Assembly (NCBI GenBank): GCA_020634615.1
Contig: JACKBI010000010.1
Location: 186,001 to 250,000, forward strand
DNA: 64,000 bases
Reading direction: 5' to 3'
Source: Anaerolineales bacterium
GTDB lineage: Bacteria > Chloroflexota > Anaerolineae > JAAEKA01
The number at the start of each line of letters is the position of its first letter. Position 1 is the stretch's first letter. Below the pieces are notes generated by a model. The model searched no databases and had not been told where the DNA came from. It was given only the letters and a program-made list of their open reading frames with translations. The position numbers and the translations under genes were made by a program. Shown here in pieces: positions 32,066 through 41,573 of this stretch.

Positions 32066-35029
32066 TTACCACTCCACCAGTTTCCAGATTTCCGGCTGCC
32101 AGCCGGCTGTTTGCGCTGGCTGCTCACCAATCGCTGCAAAGATAGTGACCGCCTGCTTCAGATGGGCCATTGCTTCATCCTGGTGACCCGCGCCGTGCAG
32201 CAGATCGGCCAGGTTGTTGTGCAAGGCCGCCTGCCGATGCAGGTCACCGATTTTATTGCAGAGCGCCAGTGCATCCTCAAGAAACTGGCGGGCCTGGGCA
32301 TCGTCGCCGCAGTCGTGGGTTGCCAGCGCCAGGTTGTTCAGCGCCGCAACCTGGGCCGGCAGGTTGCCCAGCCGGCGCGCCGCGTCCAGGCTGACCTGAA
32401 GCTGCTGGCAAGCTGTGAGCAGATCGCCCTGGTTGCGGGCCAGCACGCCAAGCACGTTGGTCGCGCGCGCCAGCGAGTCGTCGTCGCCGATGGCTTCCGC
32501 CAATCGCAACGCTTGCCGCGCCAGCGCACCGGCCCGCTGGCTGTCATCCTGGCGATGTGCGCACAGGCTCCAGTCGGCGTACAGCAGCGCTTGTTCCGGC
32601 GTGGCTGCATCGCCGCCGGCATCAGCGGCAGCAGCAAAACGGGCGTCGGCGAGGTCCCACTGGCCCTGCCGCATGTGCACCAGACCCAGCTTGTGCTCCA
32701 GATTGGCCAGCCGCGCTTTGCCGTTGACTGCGGCCGCGGTCTCGTAGGCCATCATGGCCTGTGAATACGCGCCCTGCAAAGTCAGCAGATCGCCCGTGGC
32801 CTCATGCAACTCAGCTGCGTCGCTGGCGCCTGGAGCCAGCGCCAACGCTGCGGCAAAATAGCTCAACGCCTCGCGATTGGCAAATACGCTGCGGGCGTGT
32901 GCACCGGCCAGCCGGTAGTAGCGGGCGGCTTCAATGTCATTGCCGGCCATGCGCAGATGCCAGGCGATATTGCTGGCGTTCGCGCCCTGGCGTTGCGCCG
33001 CGCCAGAGTGGATCAGCGACTCGGCCGCACGGCGATGCAGCAATCGCCGGCGCGCCAGGCTCGTGTCCTCGTAGATGACCCGGCGAAGCTGTTCGTGCGA
33101 GAAGTCGTAGTGCGGCTCCGCAGCCGGTTCGTCGCTCAGCTCGCGGATCAAACCCGCAGCCGCCACGGCTTCCAGTCCGACCACCGTCTCTTCCTCGCTG
33201 CGCCCGCTGACATCGTGCAGCGAGTCGAAGGCGAAGGACCGGCCAATCACGGCTGCGGCGGCCAAAAGCTGCCGGCTCATGTCGCTGACAGCGTTGACGC
33301 GCGCTTCCAGCACCTGCCTGACGCTGCGCGGCAGTTGCCATGGTTCGTCGCCCGCAGGCATTCCGGCCGTGTCGACGCTTGCCAGATATTCCACCAGAAA
33401 CAGCGGCAGGCCCTCCGTCTCCTCAAGCAGACGATCGACCGAGCCGGGCGGCAGGTTGTGGAGGTTAGCTTGCGCCACCAACTCGCCGACCGCGTCCGCA
33501 CCGAGCCGGTCCAGGAAGATCGCGGTGCGGCTTTCGCTGCCCGTGTTCTCGACCAACAGACCTCTCACGCGATCGGCTGTGGCACTGTGCTCGCTGCGCA
33601 TGGTGGCGAGAATCATCAACGGCTGGCCGCGCAGTCGTCGCACCAGAAATGCCAGCAGATCCAGTGTTGCCTCATCGGCCCATTGGACGTCATCCAGCAG
33701 CAGCACGCCGGGCGGCATGCCGGCGAGGGCAGCCAGGAATGCCTGCGCGATCCCTTCGAAGAAGCGCGCCGGCGCGCCAGGTCCGTCCAGGTCGCTCGAA
33801 TCGACCCCGTTGGGATGCAGGTCAGCGATCTCAGGTGTCAGCCGGCGCACCTCGTTGAGCCAGATGTCGGGAAGGCCGGCCAGGCGGGATGCCAAATCTG
33901 GCACGGCCAGCGCGGCGCGCAGCGCATCCACCATCGGCGCGTAGGCCTGGCGCGCGTCGCCTTCGTAACAGCGGGCGACCATCGCCGCGCCCCCTTGACG
34001 CGCCACGTGGTACAGGAATTCCTGGGCCAGCCGGGTCTTGCCAATGCCCGCTTCACCTTCGATCACTGCGAACTGGCCACTGCCGGCCTGCGCATAGGAG
34101 CCGACCAGCGCCGCCAGTTGCGGCTCGCGACCGACGAGTGTAAATGTGCCGGGGGTGATGCGTGTTCTGGTTTCCGCTGCCAGCGCCAATTGTGGCGGAG
34201 GGGCTGGCTGGCTGTGGCCGCTCAGAAGTTCCCAAGTGTCGCTGCTGTCATGCGGCGCGGTGTCAGCGCCTTCGACGATGGCTTGATAGAGTGCGGTTGT
34301 CTCTGGCAGAGGCGGCACGCCCAGCTCCTCGTCCAGGATGCGCACACACGCACGATACTGGCGCAGCGCCGCCGAGCGTTGACCGCTCCACGCGTAGAGT
34401 TGCATCAGGCGGCGGTGGGCAGGCTCATGCAGCGAATCGAGACTGATCCAGCGGTGGCAGAAAGCGATGGCTTCCTGCCATTTTCCTTGAGCGCCCCCGG
34501 CGCGCACCAGGCGTTCCAGCACGCCGCTTAGTTCCCGGCGCAGGTTCTCCGACTCCATCAGTTGCCAGTCGTCGAAGGAGATGCTGTCGCGCAGACTGAA
34601 GCCGGTCATGAAGTCGCCGGTATAGAGCGCAGCGGCTTCTTCCAAGAGCGGCAGACAGGTGACACATACCTGATGGTAGCCGTGGTCGTGCTGTTTGCAC
34701 TCGGCGGCCAACGCGATGAAGCGCCGCACGTCGCACCAGACGCGTTGATCCAACGCCAGGATGACGGTCTCGCGGTCGGTGACAAGGAGGTCGTGGCCGA
34801 TGCCCGTCCGCAGCGAAGAGAGGGTACGGCGAAAAGCGGCGCGGGCACGGTCCTGCCGGTACTCGGGATACAGAAGCGCCGCCAACGCATCGCGCGTGCT
34901 GACACCGTCGGGGCAGCCAACGACAAGATATGCCAGTGCAGCTACCGCCTTGCGCGTGTCCAGTTCAACATGCACGCCGCTGCGTTCGATTCGTGGTGGG
35001 CCAAACAAATGTAGGTGCAGTTCTGTCAC
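32066..35029 (-). CDS. AfsR/SARP-like regulator: BTAD + ATPase + TPR, 987 aa
   Basis: The N-terminus (about 1-90) is a winged-helix OmpR-like domain (LHLFGPPRIERSG) followed by a BTAD helical region to about 255. An AAA/NB-ARC-like ATPase starts at FTLVGREPQL and has Walker A EGEAGIGKTRLA and Walker B VLLLDDVQWADEATLD. TPR-like helices fill the C-terminal 350 residues. Inside BTAD is a Cys/His cluster (C111, H114, H116, H119, C122, C125) that might bind metal. The start is GTG at 35029. It is likely an ATP-dependent transcription activator; the target is unknown, perhaps the divergent KimA-like gene. Confidence 0.88.
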   Translation of the reverse strand: MTELHLHLFGPPRIERSGVHVELDTRKAVAALAYLVVGCPDGVSTRDALAALLYPEYRQDRARAAFRRTLSSLRTGIGHDLLVTDRETVILALDQRVWCDVRRFIALAAECKQHDHGYHQVCVTCLPLLEEAAALYTGDFMTGFSLRDSISFDDWQLMESENLRRELSGVLERLVRAGGAQGKWQEAIAFCHRWISLDSLHEPAHRRLMQLYAWSGQRSAALRQYRACVRILDEELGVPPLPETTALYQAIVEGADTAPHDSSDTWELLSGHSQPAPPPQLALAAETRTRITPGTFTLVGREPQLAALVGSYAQAGSGQFAVIEGEAGIGKTRLAQEFLYHVARQGGAAMVARCYEGDARQAYAPMVDALRAALAVPDLASRLAGLPDIWLNEVRRLTPEIADLHPNGVDSSDLDGPGAPARFFEGIAQAFLAALAGMPPGVLLLDDVQWADEATLDLLAFLVRRLRGQPLMILATMRSEHSATADRVRGLLVENTGSESRTAIFLDRLGADAVGELVAQANLHNLPPGSVDRLLEETEGLPLFLVEYLASVDTAGMPAGDEPWQLPRSVRQVLEARVNAVSDMSRQLLAAAAVIGRSFAFDSLHDVSGRSEEETVVGLEAVAAAGLIRELSDEPAAEPHYDFSHEQLRRVIYEDTSLARRRLLHRRAAESLIHSGAAQRQGANASNIAWHLRMAGNDIEAARYYRLAGAHARSVFANREALSYFAAALALAPGASDAAELHEATGDLLTLQGAYSQAMMAYETAAAVNGKARLANLEHKLGLVHMRQGQWDLADARFAAAADAGGDAATPEQALLYADWSLCAHRQDDSQRAGALARQALRLAEAIGDDDSLARATNVLGVLARNQGDLLTACQQLQVSLDAARRLGNLPAQVAALNNLALATHDCGDDAQARQFLEDALALCNKIGDLHRQAALHNNLADLLHGAGHQDEAMAHLKQAVTIFAAIGEQPAQTAGWQPEIWKLVEW

Positions 35030-35229
35030 AAGGTTGGTCCCGGGTGATGGCGTCGGCCAAGGATTTCAAGGATCGATTGTATCACATGCAATGTCGATGC
35101 GCAACGAGGCGACCACTGCCAAGTCGCCTCGTAACGCAGCCTGGATCAGACATCGGCGCCGTTCAACCCAGCTGCCTTGCCAGATTCGACTTTGACGCAA
35201 CGATTGGATAAAATCGGTGCCGCTGGTGT

Positions 35230-35258
35230 TGACCAACCACGCCTCAGGGCATAAAATC
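35230..35258 (+). promoter_or_regulatory. Promoter of the KimA-like transporter gene
   Basis: TTGACC and TAAAAT are separated by 17 bases. The start would be near 35265, about 95 bases before the preferred ATG at 35360, with a terminator-like hairpin in between. Confidence 0.7.
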
Positions 35259-35275
35259 CAGGTCGGCCCATTACC

Positions 35276-35311
35276 GAGGAGTCTTCCAGTAACCTGACTC
35301 CTCGCTTATTT
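35276..35311 (+). terminator. Terminator-like hairpin in the transporter leader (possible attenuator)
   Basis: CGAGGAGTC pairs with GACTCCTCG around a 12-base loop, then CTTATTTTTG follows, a classic intrinsic terminator. No plus-strand gene ends upstream; the only gene nearby starts at 35029 on the other strand. It therefore sits between a promoter and the transporter start and is best read as a conditional attenuator. Coordinates may be off by one. The 330-base gap 35030-35359 shows nothing else I can support. Confidence 0.65.
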
Positions 35312-35359
35312 TTGTCGAAGGGATTCGCCGAAGCGTTATCAGCTTCAACCGGACATTCA

Positions 35360-37291
35360 ATGGAAGTAACTCGAATCAAACGGGCGCTGATTGGAAAGCC
35401 TTTCCCCACCAGCCACGAGTCGCACGAGCGGCTTGATAAGATACGCGGGCTCGCTGTCTTCGCGTCCGACCCAATCAGCAGCAATGCCTACGCTACCGAG
35501 GCTATCATGGCGGTGTTGATCGTCATGGGCAGTGGTGCACTTTGGATCACCTTGCCGCTGGCCATCGGCGTCGCTGCGCTGGTGCTGCTGGTAATCTTCA
35601 GCTACATCCAGACGATTCTTCACTACCCGACCGGCGGCGGTTCCTACATTGTCGCTATGGATAATCTGGGCAGGTGGCCAGCGCTGGTGGCCGGCGCCGC
35701 CCTGTTGACCGATTATATTCTGACCGTGTCCGTGTCGTCGGCTGCCGGCGTGCGCGCCATTACCTCGGCGATTCCGGCGCTGAAGGAGTACAGTGTCCTG
35801 CTGGCTATCGGCGCCATTCTCTTCATCGCCTGGATTAACCTGCGTGGCATGCGCGAGAGCGGATCTGTGTTTGCCATTCCAACCTATGCGTTCGTCGCTG
35901 GCGTCCTGCTGGTGATCGTAATCGGCCTGGTGCGCTACCTGGGGCTGTTTGGCGCGTCGCCGCTGCCGGTCGAGAGCGTCGTGGTTGAGCCGCTGCATCC
36001 GGTCACCGGCGCGGCGCTCCTGTGGCTGCTATTGCGAGCGTTTGCGGGCGGCTGTACCGCGTTGACTGGTATCGAAGCCATCAGCGACGGTGTGCCAGCG
36101 TTCAAGCGGCCGGAATCGATCAACGCAGCCAAGACGATGATCGTGATGGGCATCATCGCGATGTCGCTCTTCCTGGGCATTACGTTTCTGGCAACGCACA
36201 TGAGTCTCGTGCCTTCGGAACACCAAAGCCTGCTGTCGTTGATGACCAGAGAGATCACGGGCGACGGCCTGATCTACATCTGGGTGCAGCTCTTCACAGC
36301 GCTGATCCTGCTGCTGGCCGCCAATACCGGATTTCAGGACTTCCCGCGGCTCAGTTCGTTCCTGGCCCGCGACGGCTTCATGCCGCGCTGGATGCAGAGT
36401 CGCGGCGACCGGCTGGTCTTCAGCTCTGGTATCGTGATGCTCACGGCGCTGTCGATCGGTATGATCATCATCTTCCGTGCCAACGAAATCAAGATGTTGC
36501 CTCTGTATGCCTTGGGCGTAATGCTGGCCTTCACGCTTTCTCAGTCGGGCATGTTCAAGTTGTTTGGAAAGATCGCCACGCTCAAGCCGGACGAAATCGT
36601 CAAGACTTCATTCACGCAGATCCACGGCGAGACGGGCACGTCATGGAAACGGGCAGTTAGTCTGGTAGGTGCGACTGTCACGGGAATCGTCTTCGTGATC
36701 CTGGTGGCCACCAAGTTTGTCGAAGGCGCCTGGGCAGTGGCGCTGATCATTCCGCTGCTGGTGATTGTCTTTGACCAGATCAGCAAACACTACGACCGCG
36801 TCGCCGAGGCGCTCAGCACCAGAGGCCTGAGCGACAAAGACCTCATCACGCTGGCGAACGTGGTGCTGGTGCCGATTGCGGATGTTCACAAGGGCACGAT
36901 TCAGGCGTTGCAGTACGCCAGCCGGCTGAGCAGCGACGTGCGTGCTGTGTGTATCGTTACTTCGCCTGAGATGCATGAACGGCTGCTGCGCCGCTGGAAT
37001 CGTTTTCCGGAACTGACTGCGAACTTGCAGCTTGTCATGATCGATTACGACTTCCGTGACATTCTGGAGCCGCTGGTGGAGTACATCGAGCGGGTCAACA
37101 CGGAAGAGTTCCCTCACCAGAAGATCACCATCGTCATACCGGAGTTCATCGCCACGTCAGCCATGGCGCGTGTGCTGCACAATCAGACGGCCGGGCTGTT
37201 GCGCAAGCGGCTGCGTAATCAGGAAGACCTGGTGATCATCGACGTGCCGTACCACATTCGCGAGGACGACGAGCCGGGTGCTGACGAATAG
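35360..37291 (+). CDS. APC-superfamily transporter, KimA-like potassium/amino acid permease
   Basis: About twelve membrane helices followed by a cytoplasmic domain of roughly 170 residues. GLAVFASDPISSNAYATEAIM and HYPTGGGSYIVA match the KimA (YdaO) branch, where they line the substrate site. KimA imports potassium with protons in Bacillus. The ATG at 35360 is preferred over a TTG at 35312 because the latter lies inside the terminator tail; the product then has 643 residues. Amino acid transport cannot be excluded. The leader shows no match to the c-di-AMP (ydaO) riboswitch. Confidence 0.85.
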   Translation: MEVTRIKRALIGKPFPTSHESHERLDKIRGLAVFASDPISSNAYATEAIMAVLIVMGSGALWITLPLAIGVAALVLLVIFSYIQTILHYPTGGGSYIVAMDNLGRWPALVAGAALLTDYILTVSVSSAAGVRAITSAIPALKEYSVLLAIGAILFIAWINLRGMRESGSVFAIPTYAFVAGVLLVIVIGLVRYLGLFGASPLPVESVVVEPLHPVTGAALLWLLLRAFAGGCTALTGIEAISDGVPAFKRPESINAAKTMIVMGIIAMSLFLGITFLATHMSLVPSEHQSLLSLMTREITGDGLIYIWVQLFTALILLLAANTGFQDFPRLSSFLARDGFMPRWMQSRGDRLVFSSGIVMLTALSIGMIIIFRANEIKMLPLYALGVMLAFTLSQSGMFKLFGKIATLKPDEIVKTSFTQIHGETGTSWKRAVSLVGATVTGIVFVILVATKFVEGAWAVALIIPLLVIVFDQISKHYDRVAEALSTRGLSDKDLITLANVVLVPIADVHKGTIQALQYASRLSSDVRAVCIVTSPEMHERLLRRWNRFPELTANLQLVMIDYDFRDILEPLVEYIERVNTEEFPHQKITIVIPEFIATSAMARVLHNQTAGLLRKRLRNQEDLVIIDVPYHIREDDEPGADE

Positions 37292-37375
37292 CAGGCCGCC
37301 TCAATTGGCTTTGAAAGAGCCGATCAACTGGTGCGGCTGAAGGGCGATCAGCCAAAGGCGCGGAGGACATGTCCC

Positions 37376-39373
37376 ATGAATTCGATCAGTCTTGAACCGG
37401 ACGCGCTGGGCTTTGTGCGAGTCGCGGTGGTTTCGCCGGAGCTGCGGGTGGCCGATGTTGACTTCAATGTCCACGCCATTGGCGATGCGCTGGACGCGGC
37501 CGTCGCGCAGGGCTGCCGGCTTGCTCTCTTCCCCGAGCTTTGTATCACCGGCTACTCGTGTGGTGACCTGTTCTACCAGGGCTTGCTGCTGGAGGCTGCT
37601 CGAGCCGCATTGGTTGAGCTGGCACGGCAGACACTCGACAACGCCATCGCCGCGGTGGTCGGTCTTCCGCTGGAGTTGGACGGCCGGCTCTACAACTGCG
37701 CGGCGCTGCTGGCCGGCGGCGAAGTGATCGGCATCGTGCCGAAAACATATCTACCCACCAGCAACGAGTTTTATGAGGCGCGCTGGTTCACCTCCGGCGC
37801 GCTGGCAAGCTGCCAGAGCGTCACACTGGCCCGGTACGAGCAACCGGTTCCCTTTGGCAGCGATCTGATCTTCCCGGCAGACAATCTGCCCGGTTGTGTG
37901 CTGGGCATCGAAGTGTGCGAGGACCTGTGGGCCGTGCAGCCGCCCAGCGGCGAGATGGCATTGGCCGGCGCGACGATCCTGCTCAACGGCTCGGCCAGCA
38001 ACGAGCTGCTGGCCAAGGCCGACTACCGGCGCGATCTGGTGCGGCAGCAGTCGGCCCGTTGTCTGGCGGCTTATTGTTATGCCGGGGCGGGCGCCAACGA
38101 GTCGTCCACCGACACTATCTGGGCCGGCCACTCGCTGATTGCCGAGAACGGCGCGGTCCTGGCGCAGACCGAGCGCTTCCGGTTCGACACGCAGATGGCA
38201 ATCGCTGACGTGGATGTCCAGCGGTTGCTGCACGAACGGCTGCGCAACAGCACCTTCTCCGCGTCGCAGCCAACGCGTCCGTTTCGCACGATTGCCTTCA
38301 CACTGCCCGGCGAAGTCTGGTATGCCGACGAGTCACTTCCCGCACGTGAGCTGCTGCGGCCGCTCAGCCGCACGCCCTTTGTGCCCGCCGATGCGACCCG
38401 CCGCGCCGAACATTGCAGCGAGATCTTCAGCATCCAGTCCACCGGGCTGGCCAGGCGGCTGCGGCATGTCGGCGCGCAAACCGTGACCATCGGCGTCTCG
38501 GGCGGGCTTGATTCGACGCTGGCGCTGCTTGTGACTGTCAAAGCGTTCGACACGGTCGGTCTGCCGCGCACGGGGATCGTCGCCATCACCATGCCGGGCT
38601 TTGGCACCAGCGACCGGACCAGGGACAACGCGTCACAGTTGGCCGCGGCGCTGGGGGTCACGCTGCGCACCATTCCCATCACGGACGCCGTTCGCCAGCA
38701 CTTCCGCGACATCGGCCATGACGAAAGTGTCCACGATGTGACCTACGAAAACGCGCAGGCACGCGAACGCACCCAGATTCTGATGGATGTGGCCAACCAG
38801 ATCGGTGGCTTTGTGGTCGGTACGGGCGATCTGTCGGAGCTGGCTTTGGGCTGGCTGACCTACAACGGCGACCACATGAGCATGTATCACGTCAACGCCG
38901 GTGTGCCCAAAACGCTGGTGCGCTATCTCGTGGCGTGGGTCGCGGACGCTGAATACGGCGGCGAGGCAGCCGCGATCCTTCACGACATCTGCGCGACGCC
39001 GATCACGCCGGAGTTGCTGCCATTGGGAGAAGGGGGCGAACTGGCGCAGAAGACCGAGGACACCATCGGTCCCTACGAGCTGCACGATTTCTTCCTCTAC
39101 CAGTCGTTGCGTTTCCAGTTCCCGCCGCGCAAGGTGTTTGCGCTGGCCCGCCAGGCGTTCGCCGCCAGCTACGACGACGCGACCATCCTGCGCTGGCTGG
39201 AGGTTTTCTACCGGCGCTTCTTCAGCCAGCAGTTCAAGCGCTCTGCCATGCCGGACGGGCCGAAGGTCGGTTCGGTAGCGTTGTCGCCGCGTGGCGATTG
39301 GCGCATGCCCAGCGACGCCAGCAGCGCGCTCTGGCTGGCCGAAGTGGCGGAACTACGGCGGGCCGCGGGATAA
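37376..39373 (+). CDS. nadE: Glutamine-dependent NAD synthase
   Basis: Completes NAD synthesis from deamido-NAD using ammonia from glutamine. The N-terminal nitrilase-type amidase has the catalytic triad Glu54 (FPELCITGY), Lys123 (VPKTYLP) and Cys181 (IEVCEDLW). The C-terminal synthase has the ATP pyrophosphatase loop SGGLDS at 375-380 and GTGDLSELALGW. Length 665 fits the two-domain type. The ATG at 37376 is preceded by CGGAGG; the open frame continues upstream to a GTG at 37331 with no support. Confidence 0.97.
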   Translation: MNSISLEPDALGFVRVAVVSPELRVADVDFNVHAIGDALDAAVAQGCRLALFPELCITGYSCGDLFYQGLLLEAARAALVELARQTLDNAIAAVVGLPLELDGRLYNCAALLAGGEVIGIVPKTYLPTSNEFYEARWFTSGALASCQSVTLARYEQPVPFGSDLIFPADNLPGCVLGIEVCEDLWAVQPPSGEMALAGATILLNGSASNELLAKADYRRDLVRQQSARCLAAYCYAGAGANESSTDTIWAGHSLIAENGAVLAQTERFRFDTQMAIADVDVQRLLHERLRNSTFSASQPTRPFRTIAFTLPGEVWYADESLPARELLRPLSRTPFVPADATRRAEHCSEIFSIQSTGLARRLRHVGAQTVTIGVSGGLDSTLALLVTVKAFDTVGLPRTGIVAITMPGFGTSDRTRDNASQLAAALGVTLRTIPITDAVRQHFRDIGHDESVHDVTYENAQARERTQILMDVANQIGGFVVGTGDLSELALGWLTYNGDHMSMYHVNAGVPKTLVRYLVAWVADAEYGGEAAAILHDICATPITPELLPLGEGGELAQKTEDTIGPYELHDFFLYQSLRFQFPPRKVFALARQAFAASYDDATILRWLEVFYRRFFSQQFKRSAMPDGPKVGSVALSPRGDWRMPSDASSALWLAEVAELRRAAG

Positions 39374-39434
39374 GCGATACAGCAAAACTTCGAACATCTG
39401 CTATATTTGCCGCAATTCCGGGGGAATTGAACTT

Positions 39435-39469
39435 TTCGTAACGTTTACAGGACGCTTGAGGGGTAGACT
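39435..39469 (+). promoter_or_regulatory. Shared promoter-like motif, copy 1
   Basis: TTC-GTAACG, then GGACG 12 bases after the first G of GTAACG, then TAGACT exactly 20 bases after GTAACG. TAACG and GGACG form a direct repeat with an 11-base period. It lies 62 bases before the 39532 ATG. Two other copies with identical spacing occur at 42408 and 51117. Confidence 0.65.
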
Positions 39470-39531
39470 GTGGGTAGTTGGTCAACATGGACAACTACAG
39501 CACGCATCCAATTTGAAAAAGGAGCTATCTC

Positions 39532-39990
39532 ATGGCATCCACAAATACTGTATCCACCAAATCAACCACCGCAGGTGACGCTGCGGTGGGCGGTTTGTTT
39601 CACGGGCTGGTCGCGGGCCTTGTCATGGCCGCGTACATCGCGCTGGCCGGTCTGCTGCAGGGCATCGGCCCGCTGGCGATCTGGACGCGCCTGGGCGGGG
39701 CGTTGGACAGCCCGGTGTCCGGCCTCTTAGCGCATCTCGCTGTCAGCGGCGTCTATGGCGTTGTCTGGGGACTGTTGTGGCGGCCGGTGCACAACATGGT
39801 GCCGCGCTTGCCGGCCTGGCTGGTCGGGTTGGTTTACGGCCTGATCCTGTTGGTGGTGGCCCAGTTGGCGGTGGCGGCACTCAACCCGTTGCTGATGGAT
39901 ATCGGTCTGGCACATCGCGCAGTGGCACATCTGCTCTACGGGCTTGTGCTGGGCCTGTTGACCGCCCGCAGCATTCGTGACCGGTCCTAG
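39532..39990 (+). CDS. Small four-helix membrane protein, 152 aa
   Basis: Unrecognised. Four hydrophobic segments (about 23-45, 62-85, 95-120, 128-145) follow a short Thr/Ser-rich N-terminus. No catalytic motif. AAGGAG lies ten bases before the ATG. It has its own copy of the shared promoter motif and stands just upstream of the first kinase-less sensor, so it may belong to the same regulon. Confidence 0.7.
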   Translation: MASTNTVSTKSTTAGDAAVGGLFHGLVAGLVMAAYIALAGLLQGIGPLAIWTRLGGALDSPVSGLLAHLAVSGVYGVVWGLLWRPVHNMVPRLPAWLVGLVYGLILLVVAQLAVAALNPLLMDIGLAHRAVAHLLYGLVLGLLTARSIRDRS

Positions 39991-40096
39991 CGAGTGAGTT
40001 ATGACGCCACCCAGTCAGGTGCGTCGCAAAGTATGCCGGGCAAGCGTTCAATATGAGTGAACTCCGAAATCACGACAGGTAGAGGAAACCCATTCC

Positions 40097-41569
40097 ATGC
40101 GAAGATTTGTGTTGCCAGCCGGTGTCACGACAGACGAACGCCGCTTCGACCGCGGCGCCTGGCTGACGCTGGCGGTCGCTTGCGGCTGGAGCCTGGTCGT
40201 GATCGCGTTTTCGCTCTACGTCTATCGCTTCCCGGCCGACGCCTGGCAATACGGCTCGGCCGACACGCGCCAGGGCGCGTTCACTGCTGAGATCAATCTC
40301 AGCGGCGCTCCCTCTGTGCTGGAAGCCGGCGATCGGGTTGTCGCCATCGCCGGACAGCAACTTGCGCCAGATGGCATCCCACCCTTCCCGCCGGACCTGC
40401 AAGTCGGGCAGACGGTGCGCTACACCATCGAGCGCGGCCAGCAGACGCTGGATGTGGACGTGCCTTTGTTGCAGCTCGGCCCGTTGGCGCTGTGGCGCAG
40501 CCTCGTGGGACAACTCCGTCTTGATCCTCGCGATCTCATCGTGTCGCTGGCGGCGCTGCTGGCGGTTGCCTTTGCCTTCCTTCTGCGTCCCGGCAATCTC
40601 GGCGCCCGCTACCTGATGCTTATCTTTGGCTACTACTTCGCCTCCGCCTGGTTCAGTTTCACCGTCTCCTCCCTCTATCAATCCACCTTCCCGGTCGGCG
40701 TACAAACGATCACCCAAATGATCGGCCTCTCCTGGGGGTGGTTCTTCTTCGCAACGCTGATCTTGCTGCCGCTGGCGTTCCCGGTGATCAAGGCGCCGTT
40801 GCGGCGCTTCCCCCGCCTGCTGCCCGCGCTTTTGTACGGCATTGCCTTCGTTGTCTGCCTGGTGGGCAGCTATCAGGCCGTCGTGACCGGCACTGCGCTG
40901 TCGCCGGCTGTGTTCGTGTTGTTCATCCTCTACCTGCTCCTGACGGTGATCGCCATCTTCGGCTCGCTGATCCACAACTGGCGGACCCTGGTTGAGCCGG
41001 CGGCGCGGGCGCAGTTGCGCTGGCTGACCCTGGGGATGGGGATCGGGCTGGCGGTCCCCTTCTTGGTGATGATTGGGGTGTTGGTGAGCGGGGGCGATTT
41101 CGGCAGCGCCGACATAGATTGGGTGCTGTGGCTGATTCTCCTGTTGCCCGTGTGCATCGCCATCGCCATCACGCGCTATCGTCTGTTCGACATCGATGTC
41201 ATCATCCGCAAGACGCTGGTCTACACGGCGCTGACCGTGTTATTGGCGCTGGTCTACTTTGGCAGCGTCGTGTTGTTGCAGCGGCTGTTCAGCACGCTGA
41301 CGGGCGTACAACAGTCGCCGCTGGCGATCGTCGCCTCGACACTGGTCATCGTCGCGCTGTTTACGCCCCTGCGTCGCCGTGTACAGGACTGGATCGACCG
41401 GCGCTTCTTTCGCAAGAAGTACAATGCCCAGCAGGTGCTGGACGCCTTCGCACTCCACGCGCGTGACGAGACCGACCTGGACGCGCTGACGGCCGAGCTG
41501 GTGCGCGTGGTGCAGGAGACGATGCAGCCGGTGAGTGTGAGTGTTTGGCTGCGAAAGGACAGAAAATGA
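40097..41569 (+). CDS. Kinase-less membrane sensor with PDZ-like loop (paralogue 1)
   Basis: 490 residues. One helix at about 20-42, then an outside PDZ-like domain (about 55-130; AGDRVVAIAGQQL, VGQTVRYTIERG), then seven or so helices. The C-terminal cytoplasmic end carries the signature LRYRLFDIDVIIRKTLVYTA, FTPLRRRVQDWIDRRFF, then DETDLDALTAELVRVVQETM and VSVWLR. In Chloroflexi histidine kinases I recall, this linker leads into GAF and HisKA_3 domains; here the gene stops at once. It resembles the membrane part of ComP. It converges on the nucleotidyltransferase gene, with four bases between the two stops. Confidence 0.78.
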   Translation: MRRFVLPAGVTTDERRFDRGAWLTLAVACGWSLVVIAFSLYVYRFPADAWQYGSADTRQGAFTAEINLSGAPSVLEAGDRVVAIAGQQLAPDGIPPFPPDLQVGQTVRYTIERGQQTLDVDVPLLQLGPLALWRSLVGQLRLDPRDLIVSLAALLAVAFAFLLRPGNLGARYLMLIFGYYFASAWFSFTVSSLYQSTFPVGVQTITQMIGLSWGWFFFATLILLPLAFPVIKAPLRRFPRLLPALLYGIAFVVCLVGSYQAVVTGTALSPAVFVLFILYLLLTVIAIFGSLIHNWRTLVEPAARAQLRWLTLGMGIGLAVPFLVMIGVLVSGGDFGSADIDWVLWLILLLPVCIAIAITRYRLFDIDVIIRKTLVYTALTVLLALVYFGSVVLLQRLFSTLTGVQQSPLAIVASTLVIVALFTPLRRRVQDWIDRRFFRKKYNAQQVLDAFALHARDETDLDALTAELVRVVQETMQPVSVSVWLRKDRK

Positions 41570-41573
41570 GGGA

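Noticed and set aside
35150..35360. c-di-AMP (ydaO) riboswitch before the KimA-like gene
   Set aside because: None of the conserved ydaO sequence blocks is present, and the leader is too short.
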